Shown one piece after another: positions 36,127-45,344 of a stretch of DNA of 64,000 nucleotides (the stretch's first letter is position 1; each line of letters begins with the position of its first letter). The DNA comes from an uncultured Lachnospiraceae bacterium. GTDB taxonomy: Bacteria > Bacillota > Clostridia > Lachnospirales > Lachnospiraceae. The DNA lies in NCBI GenBank assembly GCA_902781895.1, contig CACZLA010000007.1, forward strand, positions 1 to 64,000, in the 5' to 3' direction. The position numbers and the translations under genes are program-made. Below the pieces are notes generated by a model that saw nothing but the letters and a program-made list of their open reading frames with translations, was not told where the DNA came from and ran no database searches.

Positions 36127-37212
36127 TCAGAAGGAAGTGCCTTTCGTGGCCTTGTTTATTTTTATAGTCGAAATCATAGTTACAAGTGCACATGAAAATG
36201 CTATTATTCCGCCTGCGATAATGACATAAAATCCCCAACTCAGCTTTATCGGATTATAGCTATAAAATAGATTTACCTGCAGTTTTGACTTTACAACCAT
36301 ACCTCCCACAAATACCACAATAGGATTTACTATTGATACGATCAGATTGATAATATTCAGAACAAGCAGATCACTCTTGATACTCAGACCTACTGCAACC
36401 AGGGATATAACTATAATAGTTATTCCATATGGCATTGTTCTGGGATAGCTTTTTGACATCAGGCTTCTGTTTGCCTTGTTCAAAGAGCTTTCACCACTAT
36501 CCACATAGCTACCGAAAAAGTCATCTATATCATCACTATAATCACCAAAATACTCATCATAATCATCATATACAGATTCATAAGCATCTTTTATGCTATA
36601 TCTGTAAAATGGTAAAAAGCATCCCAGAATCATAATGGCAGAAGCAACCCACAGAATGATACTGTACATAAGTCTTTTGTCTTTACCGGCATATGCACTC
36701 ATACCACCATAGTTTCCACCATATTGATCGCCGTAGCCTCCGTATTGGTCGCCATAGCCTCCATACTGATCACCATAACCACCACCATATTGATCATAAC
36801 CACCGCCATATTGATCATAACCGCCGCCATATTGATCATAACCGCCGGCGTATTGATCATAGCCGCCATATTGATTACCATAAGCACCGTACATACCGGC
36901 ATCCATAGATGACGAGATGGTAATCACATCCGTAGAAGCATGATTCTTCATGATCGTAACATTACCCACATCAAGATTCAGAGCATCTATCTTATTGGAG
37001 TTATAATATAATCCATTTGTGCTGTTCATATCCTTTATGAACCATTTCCCGTTCTCCATATAAAAACAGCCGTGGACTCTGGATACATATTCCTTTCTTA
37101 TCTGAATATCACAATCAGAGCTTCTTCCGAAGCTTACTACATTCTTTCCAAAAGCATTAAGATCATATTTTTGATGGGTATTATCCATGTAAATATCTAT
37201 CTTATTTGACAT
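36127..37212 (-). CDS. FHA protein with Gly/Tyr/Gln repeats and four TM helices
   Basis: Residues 1-100 are an intact FHA domain (GRSS 29-32, SRVH 44-47, STNG 64-67) nearly identical to that of the subtilisin protein. Residues 107-175 are a low-complexity tract of about nine GGYDQYG/GGYGDQYG units. Four membrane helices follow (about 183-203, 264-281, 285-312, 330-355) with an acidic Asp/Tyr-rich outside loop (208-245). It is probably a membrane partner of the FHA assembly. I do not recognise the TM domain. Confidence 0.8.
   Translation of the reverse strand: MSNKIDIYMDNTHQKYDLNAFGKNVVSFGRSSDCDIQIRKEYVSRVHGCFYMENGKWFIKDMNSTNGLYYNSNKIDALNLDVGNVTIMKNHASTDVITISSSMDAGMYGAYGNQYGGYDQYAGGYDQYGGGYDQYGGGYDQYGGGYGDQYGGYGDQYGGYGDQYGGNYGGMSAYAGKDKRLMYSIILWVASAIMILGCFLPFYRYSIKDAYESVYDDYDEYFGDYSDDIDDFFGSYVDSGESSLNKANRSLMSKSYPRTMPYGITIIVISLVAVGLSIKSDLLVLNIINLIVSIVNPIVVFVGGMVVKSKLQVNLFYSYNPIKLSWGFYVIIAGGIIAFSCALVTMISTIKINKATKGTSF
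36715..36895 (-). repeat. In-frame GGYDQYG-coding tandem repeat
   Basis: Tandem units of about 21-24 nt (such as ccgccatattgatcataa on the plus strand) encode the Gly/Tyr/Gln tract of the FHA-4TM protein. Units are close to identical, so this is a candidate slippage locus. Confidence 0.85.
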
Positions 37213-37227
37213 ACTTTTATCCCCCTG

Positions 37228-38898
37228 CTATTGAACTGTAACTGATAAATTGCCTAATAACTCTCCCGTATCGTCATTATAAACCTCTATGGTTGCAAGT
37301 CCCGGAGGCATCCCGATTATATTTCCGGTTTCATCCTTCTGATATAACGAGAATCCCTGCATCGAATTTACACCTCTTCTGGTTTCAATCAGATTATCAT
37401 AGGTTCCGCCACCCGGATATCTGCCCTTGACTCTGTACTGTATCTTATCCGGAGCCGATTCGAGCTGCCAGTAAAAATGTACCGTCTGGCTTCCTGAAGG
37501 AATAATAGCCAGATTGTTTGACCAGTCATCCTCATTGGTATTTACCCTGATCTCACTTATCTTATACTCTGTCGAAGTATCTAAAGAAACCTCTGTCTTT
37601 CCATCTTCCTCTGGTTCGGTAGCTGCTTCTGTAGTAGTCTCCTGCTCTCTGACTTTTTCATCATCGTCATCATCCCTATTCGTAACCCAGAAAAATGCTC
37701 CGAGAACAAGAACAATGGTAAGAAGTGGTATAAGTACTATTCCCGCAGCTCCTTTAATCTGCTTGGATGAGCCTTTTTTTGAACTATTGGAAGCCCCTCC
37801 GGAACCACCGCCGGTGTAATTTCCCTGAGTGTTATTATAAGGAGCATATCCTCCGGCTGTATTTGAAATACCGGTCTGATAAGTATCCTGTGTGTATCCA
37901 TAAAGATTCTCAGTAAAAGCATCAACATTGCTGAAAAGATCTCTTTTAAAGCTCCTTATATTCTGATATCTGTCCTTTGGCTGTATAGCCATACCTCTCA
38001 TGATTGCATTGTTGAAGCTCATGGATACATCATTATTGAGAGTTTTTATAGGAACCAGATTATCATCAGTAAGTCTGTCTACCGACTCCTGTGGTGTCTT
38101 TCGAGAAAGCAGCTTATATATTGTTGCCGATAAAGCATAGATATCTGTCCATGGGCCTACATTTCCGCTCTTCGAATACTGTTCTATAGGAGCATAACCA
38201 TGCTTCAGTATAACAGTGGCCGAAAGATTATCATCCGCAACACTTTGCTTTACAGCACCAAAATCAATAAGCTTGAATGTACCGTCCTTGCACATAAATA
38301 TGTTATCAGGACTTATATCTCTGTGTATCAGTCCTATGGAATGTACATCCGAGAGGACATCACAGATATTATCTGCCATATTCAGAACTGTATCATATGG
38401 AAGAGCTTCACTATGTTCTTCCATATATTTTTTCAGGTTACATCCATCCAGATACTCCATAACTATATATGCAGTCTGGTTTTCCTCAAAGAAATCCTGA
38501 ATACTGGCGGTTCTGGGATTATTATTAAATCTGGCCAGATTTCTTGCTTCCTTCAGGAAACGGGATTTTCCGTGTTGAAAACTCTCGCTCTGGGTATCGT
38601 AAACGGAAACTATAGTTGTTTCGACTCTGGATACAACACCCTGCGGATAATACTCCTTTATTGCAACTGTACTTTCAAGCGTACTGTCCCACGCCTTATA
38701 GGTTATTCCGAAACCACCTGCACCGATAACCGTTCCTACTGTATATCTATTATTAAGTATAGTACCTACCGGGAGATAAGAATTTACATCATTTGGAGTA
38801 TTCTCAACGAAACCACAAAAAGGACAGCAGTTATCCTCTGCCTCATATCCTTTCGGTATATCAAATAGTTTCATGCAATTAAGACATCTTCTGTTCAT
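37228..38898 (-). CDS. Transmembrane Ser/Thr kinase with N-terminal zinc ribbon
   Basis: This 556-residue kinase begins with a zinc ribbon (C5-x2-C8 ... C25-x2-C28). The Hanks-type kinase domain (about 52-325) has the Gly loop IGAGGFGITYKA, Lys81 in VAIKE, catalytic Asp194 in HRDISPDN and DFG at 212-214, so it should be active. A Tyr/Gly/Gln/Asn-rich linker (336-375), a transmembrane helix (385-406) and an outside domain of about 150 residues with Thr/Glu-rich spacer follow. The outside domain ends in a beta sandwich and may sense a ligand. With the second kinase and two phosphatases it forms the phosphorylation core of the operon. Confidence 0.92.
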   Translation of the reverse strand: MNRRCLNCMKLFDIPKGYEAEDNCCPFCGFVENTPNDVNSYLPVGTILNNRYTVGTVIGAGGFGITYKAWDSTLESTVAIKEYYPQGVVSRVETTIVSVYDTQSESFQHGKSRFLKEARNLARFNNNPRTASIQDFFEENQTAYIVMEYLDGCNLKKYMEEHSEALPYDTVLNMADNICDVLSDVHSIGLIHRDISPDNIFMCKDGTFKLIDFGAVKQSVADDNLSATVILKHGYAPIEQYSKSGNVGPWTDIYALSATIYKLLSRKTPQESVDRLTDDNLVPIKTLNNDVSMSFNNAIMRGMAIQPKDRYQNIRSFKRDLFSNVDAFTENLYGYTQDTYQTGISNTAGGYAPYNNTQGNYTGGGSGGASNSSKKGSSKQIKGAAGIVLIPLLTIVLVLGAFFWVTNRDDDDDEKVREQETTTEAATEPEEDGKTEVSLDTSTEYKISEIRVNTNEDDWSNNLAIIPSGSQTVHFYWQLESAPDKIQYRVKGRYPGGGTYDNLIETRRGVNSMQGFSLYQKDETGNIIGMPPGLATIEVYNDDTGELLGNLSVTVQ

Positions 38899-38919
38899 TT
38901 CCAGCTCCCATAAAGGTTC

Positions 38920-41022
38920 TTATTTATATTCAACGGATGACATTATATCTATTATCATATTATCTATCTCTTCCGATTCACTCTCCGGACGGGAAGATGC
39001 GATCATTACCATGCCAAGTGAATCGTCATAGTAAGCGACCATCAGAACAACACTATTGTTGTCATATTCTCCGTTTCCATCGAATACATATATTCTCCAA
39101 TTCTTTCCGTTTATCTCTGCACTCTCCGCATTTACATCATAGTCAGTTCCGATAATGTCCTCCATAGATTTTCCTATCTCTTCTATGATCACATCATCTG
39201 TCTTCTCAACGTCCTCATCTGTAACATTGGAGTAATCACCAAGCTCTATAGCTGTCTCCACAGCAACAGTGGTACTGCCTCTGTCAAAAGTTGCCGAACC
39301 CTGGCTTCCTCCCGGGGTTACAACAAAATCATCAGTAAGAGAAAGGGATATAGTTCTGGAACCTTCCTGACACATAGTCTTACCATTCCAGTCTCCGGTA
39401 CTGAAATCATTACCACTACTTGTTGAGTATCCGTACTCTGCTTCGAAAACATCCTCCAGCGACATACTTTTATCAGCTGAAATAGAGTATATTTTTTCGA
39501 TAGGAACGGCAAAGTTCATATTCTGTCCGTCTGTACGAACCCAGTTATTAAGACCGATAACTCTTGCCTTTGTATCAAGTAAAGGTCCACCACTGTTACC
39601 ATTTGATATAGGCGCCGTATGCTGTATATATGTATGTCCCTTTTCTTCTCTTTTTGCTGTTGAAACAATGCCCTCAGAGAAGGTTCCGGAATATCCCTTT
39701 GAACTTCCCAGAGCATAGATAGTTTCACCCGTCTTTACTTCATCTGTCCTCTGTTCAAGAGGAACTGTATTTGTAGCATCTGTTTCAAGAATAGCTATAT
39801 CCAGATCCTTATCATATCCTTTAACCGACTTTATATCATACTGCTGACCATCAGAAGTTGTAATATATCCCTTAACAGTTCCGTCAATAACATGATAATT
39901 TGTGGCAACAGTACCATTTTCGTCTATAAAGAAACCGGTTCCCAGAGAACCGTAGGTTCCCGAAACCTGAGCTACTATCTCCACCGTGGATACATTTGCT
40001 ATATCAAATACTTCCTCTGCCGATAATTCTTTATCGGGATCCTCAGTTGTTGACGGTTTCTCAGTTGATGCCACGGTTGTAGGTTCTTCACCTGCTTTAT
40101 CATCATCTTTTTTGAAAACAAACAAGAACAGGAATACCATCATTCCTGCTACAAGAGCTATGGATATTATTCCAAGTATAAGACCGATCTTACCCTTCTT
40201 GCTGTCATCATTATTTGTCGAAGGTCTGGGATTCTGTGGAGTACCTCCGCCGGTTCTGACTCCCGGCTGAGAAGCCGCTCCTGTCTGTGGAGTAGACTGA
40301 TAGCCGCCTCCTGTGTAGCCTGTCTGCTGGCCTGCTCCTGCTTGTGGTCTCGACTGATAGCCGCCTCCCGCGTAGCCTGTCTGCTGCTGGCCTGCTCCTG
40401 CTTGTGGTCTCGACTGATAGCCACTTCCTGTGTAGCCTGTCTGCTGCTGGCCCGCTCCGGTCTGTGGCCTCGATTGATAGCTTCCTCCCGTATAGCCTGT
40501 CTGCTGACTTGTTCCGGTCTGCGTCCCTCTCTGATAGCCGCCTCCCGCATAGCCTGTCTGCTGACCTGCTCCGGTCTGCGGTCTCGACTGACCTGCTCCT
40601 GCCTGTGATGTAGACTGATAGTTAACCCCTGACATTACGGTTCTGTCATCCATACCATCAGCCACTACTCCACCTGCAGCACCAGCTGCAGCTCCGCCGG
40701 CTGCAGTGATCACCTGTACATATATCATCGCAGAATCCGCAAAAGATGTACGGTCAAGGGTTATCTTCAGTCCATTAACAAGCTCAGAAGTCACACCACT
40801 CATATTGTTAATGAGCATACCGTTTGTGCTGTTATGATCCTGAATATACCAGCTGCCATTATAACGATATATATATCCATGATAACCGGAAACCTTAGGA
40901 TTTTTGATGACTATATCACATCCATCATCTCTTCCGAAGGTTATGGCATCCTTGTTAAAGCTCTCAAGTATATATTCTTTATTGGCCCCGTTATTTGAAA
41001 TTATTAATTTAGTCTGACTCAT
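38920..41022 (-). CDS. FHA - TM - trypsin-like (HtrA-type) protease
   Basis: An N-terminal FHA domain (GRDD, SGYH and STNG motifs) is followed by DDRTVMS (about residue 128, a candidate phosphosite) and five 19-20-residue Gln/Gly/Tyr repeats (about 145-250). A transmembrane helix (about 280-303) leads to an outside trypsin-fold protease with His377 in ATNYHVI, Asp408 in DLDIAIL and Ser477 in SNGNSGGPL. It lacks a PDZ domain; a C-terminal domain of about 170 residues takes its place. I chose the ATG at 41022 with GAAGGTGA before it over the GTG at 41031. Topology implies cytosolic phospho-recognition linked to outside proteolysis. Confidence 0.9.
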   Translation of the reverse strand: MSQTKLIISNNGANKEYILESFNKDAITFGRDDGCDIVIKNPKVSGYHGYIYRYNGSWYIQDHNSTNGMLINNMSGVTSELVNGLKITLDRTSFADSAMIYVQVITAAGGAAAGAAGGVVADGMDDRTVMSGVNYQSTSQAGAGQSRPQTGAGQQTGYAGGGYQRGTQTGTSQQTGYTGGSYQSRPQTGAGQQQTGYTGSGYQSRPQAGAGQQQTGYAGGGYQSRPQAGAGQQTGYTGGGYQSTPQTGAASQPGVRTGGGTPQNPRPSTNNDDSKKGKIGLILGIISIALVAGMMVFLFLFVFKKDDDKAGEEPTTVASTEKPSTTEDPDKELSAEEVFDIANVSTVEIVAQVSGTYGSLGTGFFIDENGTVATNYHVIDGTVKGYITTSDGQQYDIKSVKGYDKDLDIAILETDATNTVPLEQRTDEVKTGETIYALGSSKGYSGTFSEGIVSTAKREEKGHTYIQHTAPISNGNSGGPLLDTKARVIGLNNWVRTDGQNMNFAVPIEKIYSISADKSMSLEDVFEAEYGYSTSSGNDFSTGDWNGKTMCQEGSRTISLSLTDDFVVTPGGSQGSATFDRGSTTVAVETAIELGDYSNVTDEDVEKTDDVIIEEIGKSMEDIIGTDYDVNAESAEINGKNWRIYVFDGNGEYDNNSVVLMVAYYDDSLGMVMIASSRPESESEEIDNMIIDIMSSVEYK
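40262..40610 (-). repeat. In-frame Gln/Gly/Tyr tandem repeat (57-60 nt units)
   Basis: Five units of the type SRPQTGAGQQQTGYAGGGYQ are encoded in tandem within the FHA-trypsin gene, with small length differences of one Gln. The DNA units (cctgctcctgcttgtggtct and neighbours) are highly alike, so repeat number may vary between strains. Confidence 0.88.
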
Positions 41023-41081
41023 ACTTTTCACCTTCTATCAACGTTTTCTGCGAACAAAAAACCATTATTTATGTGAGTCCA

Positions 41082-43523
41082 TTATCTCTTCTCATCTTTT
41101 ATATTTATTGAAATGATAAGTCTGGCAATTACCGCAAATGCAACAGTCAGAAATGCCAGTATCAGCCATGACATAATAAGATGTTCACTGGATGAATGAT
41201 AATATACACTGTCTGTCACCTTATGCTTTATGCCATATTCAAAATACTGATGCAGGGTCTCGGAATTCGCAGGATTCATCATCTGGGATCCGGTAACCGG
41301 ATCTATCAGCTCAGGCCCCTGTATAAACAGTGCATCCGCCCCGGCCTCCGCAATCTTACTATGCATCTGCAGCTCCAGATCACCCAGATTTATTATGGAG
41401 CCATATGCTTCCATCGCCCATCTGCAGTTGATGAGATAGGATATCTTTTTGCTGATTCCGTCAAGTGTAAACAGCATTCCCGAGAAAAGTATCTGTGGCA
41501 TAAGAAGGATAGGAGCTATGGTCATTACTCTGTCCGCATTTGTAAACAGAGCTGATACCATTATTCCCATTCCCGCTGCCGAACACGCTGTCAGCGAGGT
41601 TGTTATGAAGAACTCAAGGAATGGTTTCATTATGATTCCATTCACATCAAAGAACGGTCTCCAGAATTCTCCGCCACCCTTATCAACATTTACGAGAAGT
41701 GCTATGGTCAGAGTGAGAATAAAACTCTGAATAACACATATTACACAAAGTACCACCATCTTGGACAGAATATAGCTTCCCATATTCAGTCCTGTCATAT
41801 ATTCTCGTTTTAAAATGACTCGTTCCTTACATATCTCCTGCAAGGCACTCATTATACCTATCCAGAATCCGCAGCACGAGTAGACAAACAGGATACTTAT
41901 TGTAGATTCATATACTTTTGCAAATTTATCATTCGCCACCAGATAAACCAGGAATCCAAGCAGTGGTGCCTGTAAAAGCAGAAGCAGCATTCTCTGATGA
42001 TCATTTACCAGAAGATGCGTATATCTTGCACCCAGGATACCAAACTGACGGAAGAATCCCTTCTTGTTTGAATTCTTTATCTCCGTCTTTGTTCCTGCAG
42101 TATTATTACCGGCCTGATTTATCATCTGCTGGTATTTAGCCTGCCACTTATCCGGCTCGGAGCTGATCATATCATAAACATTTACTATGTCATCTGTTTC
42201 AAAGAATCTGAGAGCCTCTGCCAGATTACCTGCAAAGCAGAGCTTTCCGCCTGTACCCATGAATACTATCTTGTCATATTCTTCCATACCGAGAGTACTA
42301 TGGGTTACGAGAATAACCGTCTTTCCTGAAGAGGTCATTCCACGAAGAGTCCGTATCAGATTTCTTTCCGTTCCGGGATCCAGACCTGATGTAGGCTCAT
42401 CCAGGAAAAACAGATTCGGATCGGTAAGAAGCTCAACTGCTATGGATGCTCTCTTTCTCTGTCCGCCAGAGAGACTTCTGACCAGTGCATCACTTCTGTG
42501 TGACAGTTCAACAGTATCAATAACCTTGTGAACTATCTGGTCTATCTCTGCCGCAGTAACATCCTTCGGAAGTCTGAGTCTTGCACTGTATTTCAGCATG
42601 TCATATACCGTCAGATTATCATATACTATATCCTTCTGAGGTACATAACCTATGATATATTTCAGAGTGTCATAATTCTCATACAGATCAACATCATTTA
42701 CATATACATGACCCGATGTAGGAGTACTGTATCCGCTGATACAGTTCATTATGGAGGTTTTTCCTGCACCTGAGCCTCCGATGATCGCAACAAGCTCACC
42801 CGGATTTATAGTAAGATTTACATTATTACAAATGGTAAGCTTCTTCTTACCAACCTGCTTGATAACATTCTGAGTAACAACACTTATACCGGACTTCGCC
42901 ATATGATAAACTATGGTTCCGCCAGTAAAAATGAGTTTACTGTTGGTTATCAGAATAACGTCTTTTTCTTTAAGCTCTTTTTTTCCTCTGACCTTTTTAC
43001 CGTTTAAAAGAACACCATTAGTACTTCTGTTATCGACTATATAATATCTGCCTCTGCTCTCTTCAACATAAGCATGTATCCTCGATATACTTACATGGTC
43101 AAGAACTATATTACAGCTGGGATCACGACCTATTGTAAGTCGATAACCGGGTACTATCTGGATGGAATTCCATACCACACTCTGTTCCTTTATCGAAGAG
43201 ACAATAAGAACACCCTTCTCCTGCTCATCTATGTTAGCCAGAATCCTTACATATGTTCCTTCTCTGAGAACAGTTGACTTTATTCTTTTTCCTCTGTACC
43301 AAAGACCATTCTTGCTTTCCGGAAGACGTTCTATCCTTACCTTGTCTCCATCCAGATAGATAACTCCATGATATCTGGATGCAAATACAGACTTCAGAAC
43401 AATGTCATTATCCTCAGCTCTACCGAATGAAATGACCTCTTTATTATAGTCAGCAAGCCTGATTTCATAAGGTTTTACATCTCCATCGAATATTGTTATA
43501 TATAAATCAGTCGGAAATTTCAT
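41082..43523 (-). CDS. ABC transporter with two N-terminal FHA domains (Rv1747-like)
   Basis: This 813-residue half-transporter has FHA1 (about 10-105; GRAE, SRYH, SKNG), FHA2 (about 115-205; GRDP, SRIH, STNG), an ABC ATPase (Walker A GGSGAGKTS at 249-257, signature LSGGQRKR, Walker B LFFLDEPTSGLD) and an ABC-2/ABCG-type membrane domain (about 500-810, six helices). The order matches Mycobacterium tuberculosis Rv1747, which is phosphorylated by PknF and exports cell-wall lipids. A homodimer is expected. Its ATG overlaps the stop of the upstream FHA gene (ATGA). Substrate unknown. Confidence 0.93.
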   Translation of the reverse strand: MKFPTDLYITIFDGDVKPYEIRLADYNKEVISFGRAEDNDIVLKSVFASRYHGVIYLDGDKVRIERLPESKNGLWYRGKRIKSTVLREGTYVRILANIDEQEKGVLIVSSIKEQSVVWNSIQIVPGYRLTIGRDPSCNIVLDHVSISRIHAYVEESRGRYYIVDNRSTNGVLLNGKKVRGKKELKEKDVILITNSKLIFTGGTIVYHMAKSGISVVTQNVIKQVGKKKLTICNNVNLTINPGELVAIIGGSGAGKTSIMNCISGYSTPTSGHVYVNDVDLYENYDTLKYIIGYVPQKDIVYDNLTVYDMLKYSARLRLPKDVTAAEIDQIVHKVIDTVELSHRSDALVRSLSGGQRKRASIAVELLTDPNLFFLDEPTSGLDPGTERNLIRTLRGMTSSGKTVILVTHSTLGMEEYDKIVFMGTGGKLCFAGNLAEALRFFETDDIVNVYDMISSEPDKWQAKYQQMINQAGNNTAGTKTEIKNSNKKGFFRQFGILGARYTHLLVNDHQRMLLLLLQAPLLGFLVYLVANDKFAKVYESTISILFVYSCCGFWIGIMSALQEICKERVILKREYMTGLNMGSYILSKMVVLCVICVIQSFILTLTIALLVNVDKGGGEFWRPFFDVNGIIMKPFLEFFITTSLTACSAAGMGIMVSALFTNADRVMTIAPILLMPQILFSGMLFTLDGISKKISYLINCRWAMEAYGSIINLGDLELQMHSKIAEAGADALFIQGPELIDPVTGSQMMNPANSETLHQYFEYGIKHKVTDSVYYHSSSEHLIMSWLILAFLTVAFAVIARLIISINIKDEKR

Positions 43524-44659
43524 TTCAGATAATCCTCTATATTAAACTCATCGCTGCCCTTAACTCTTTCATTTGAAACTGTTGGAATATAATCCTCAGA
43601 TGTTACATCTCCTGTCTCTGCATTAACTGTGAAATATGTATGGGAACCCGTATAAGATCTGAAGTCCACCTCATATGTGCCATCTCCGTTATCGCTGATG
43701 GTCCATCCATATTCCTTATCATTTTTTTCCTTCAGATAAGGATTCTGTTTTTCACAATAATTCCTAACGGCCTGAAGAGCCTGATCCTGAGTCCACTTTC
43801 CGTCTGCAGGCTTTTCTGAGCTTACAGTAGCTTCTTCTGTATCCTTCTCTGATGCCTCAGTTGTTGTCTCAACAGACTGAGCTTCTGTTGGTGAAGCATC
43901 AGTAATAGTGGCAGTTACTGCTGTTTTAGGCTCTTTCTTGTCTGACTTATCATCCTTGTTACGGAAGAACTTGAAGAACAGGAATCCGCCAACTGCCAGA
44001 AGAAGAACGATCACTATTATTCCCACAATAAGAAATGCTTTATCTGAAGCAAACTGGTCTGCCTCATCCGGACTTTCATCATCCTCGTAATTTACGTCAT
44101 CAAACTGAGCACTTTGCATCGCCGGATTCATACCATCCTGACCATACTGACCCATGGCATTCATTCCCTGCTGGCCGTACTGTCCTGCCGGGTTCATTCC
44201 CTGCTGAGAGTACTGCCCTGCCGGGTTCATTCCCTGCTGAGAGTACTGCCCCTGAACTGCGGACTGTCCAAACTGATCCGGTACAGCGCCAAAGGTAACT
44301 CCGTATGATTCCATGCCTCCTGAAAGCGGCATTCCCGAAGCACTGTCACCGATATAGATCATCTTTATTGCTTCGCTCATCCCATCCCTCTTATGAATTA
44401 TAAGCTCATCATTATAATTCAAAGGAGCACTGTCTTTTTTCATTCCTTTATAATAAATGCCATTCGTGCTTTGCAGATCCTTGAAAAACCAGCATCCATT
44501 CTCTTTATAAAAACATCCGTGAACTCTGGATACATAATTTCTGTTAAGCTGGATATCGCACTCATGACTACGTCCAAAGCTGACTACATCTTTACCAAAG
44601 CTGTCAAGATTTATATCCTTGCTTTGTCCGTCTGCAATTATTTTAATTATTCCGGCCAT
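43520..44659 (-). CDS. FHA - TM protein with PepSY-like outside domain
   Basis: This 379-residue protein has an intact FHA (GRSH 29-32, SRVH 44-47, STNG 64-67), a Gln/Met/Gly repeat tract (137-180; units GQYSQQGMNPA), an acidic stretch, a transmembrane helix (208-229), a Thr/Glu-rich spacer and a C-terminal outside domain (about 285-370) of helix plus sheet with DGTYEVDFRSYTGSHTYFTV, resembling PepSY-type inhibitory domains. PepSY domains often inhibit extracellular peptidases, which fits the two protease genes beside it. That link is inferred. Confidence 0.8.
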   Translation of the reverse strand: MAGIIKIIADGQSKDINLDSFGKDVVSFGRSHECDIQLNRNYVSRVHGCFYKENGCWFFKDLQSTNGIYYKGMKKDSAPLNYNDELIIHKRDGMSEAIKMIYIGDSASGMPLSGGMESYGVTFGAVPDQFGQSAVQGQYSQQGMNPAGQYSQQGMNPAGQYGQQGMNAMGQYGQDGMNPAMQSAQFDDVNYEDDESPDEADQFASDKAFLIVGIIVIVLLLAVGGFLFFKFFRNKDDKSDKKEPKTAVTATITDASPTEAQSVETTTEASEKDTEEATVSSEKPADGKWTQDQALQAVRNYCEKQNPYLKEKNDKEYGWTISDNGDGTYEVDFRSYTGSHTYFTVNAETGDVTSEDYIPTVSNERVKGSDEFNIEDYLK

Positions 44660-44697
44660 ATTTTAAACCTTCTGTATTCTTTATTCTTGTTTTCTAT

Positions 44698-45330
44698 TTA
44701 CTGTTTCTTCGCACCACAGCCGCCACAAAACGTATCCTCTTTATTGTTATACGCTCCGCAGACATCACACATCCATCTGGTTGATTTGAGCTTTCCGGAA
44801 GAGGCATCATAGGATTTATCAGCGGATTTCAGTATTCCCGAATCCAGCACGCTCTTACTGTTCCAATCAAATCCTTCTCTGCATAGTTCAACCATTACAT
44901 AAGTAATTCCATGAATCCTTATCCTGCTGTGATGATATACATATTCATTATCGGAAAGAGTACGTGAGTCCAGATCGATTCTTGTAGAGGAACGACCCAC
45001 ATCAATATAAAATTTCTTTCTCATCCCATCAAAAACAATCATCATGTCGCTGACAAGATTATCACCTTCATAAAGAGGTACATAGTCTCCATACATAATA
45101 CCGTCTATTGCTACCATCCATCCGGTAACTCTTTTCTGGGTCTCTTTGTATGCAACTGTTTCCTCCGATACTTCCGACCTTCTCATCGGCCTGAAGTTCC
45201 CAACGCCAACATCCATATTCGGAGTCATAAACATCCGTTCCTGGGTATTTATATTTTCTCCGCAATGGGGGCAGGAAGGAAAACTCTCTCCATCATAATA
45301 ATGTCCTTTAGGGCATTTAACTATCCTCAT
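44698..45330 (-). CDS. Double zinc-ribbon adaptor with FHA-like core lacking the phosphopeptide loops
   Basis: This 210-residue protein has an N-terminal zinc ribbon (C6, H10, C20, C23), SEETVAY (Thr58), a central beta domain and a C-terminal zinc ribbon (CDVCG ... CGGCG, 188-205). The central part aligns with the FHA of the next upstream gene from GWMVAIDG to VMVELCREGFDWN, but about 23 residues are missing, exactly the stretch holding GRS and SRNKH. It therefore looks like an FHA fold that cannot bind phosphothreonine. It may be a phosphorylatable scaffold or decoy. Confidence 0.75.
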   Translation of the reverse strand: MRIVKCPKGHYYDGESFPSCPHCGENINTQERMFMTPNMDVGVGNFRPMRRSEVSEETVAYKETQKRVTGWMVAIDGIMYGDYVPLYEGDNLVSDMMIVFDGMRKKFYIDVGRSSTRIDLDSRTLSDNEYVYHHSRIRIHGITYVMVELCREGFDWNSKSVLDSGILKSADKSYDASSGKLKSTRWMCDVCGAYNNKEDTFCGGCGAKKQ

Positions 45331-45344
45331 AGCTATCTATCCTT

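Noticed and set aside
36693..36912. His-rich and Thr/Ile-rich frames opposite the GGYDQYG repeat
   Set aside because: These arise from reading a tandem repeat in other frames.
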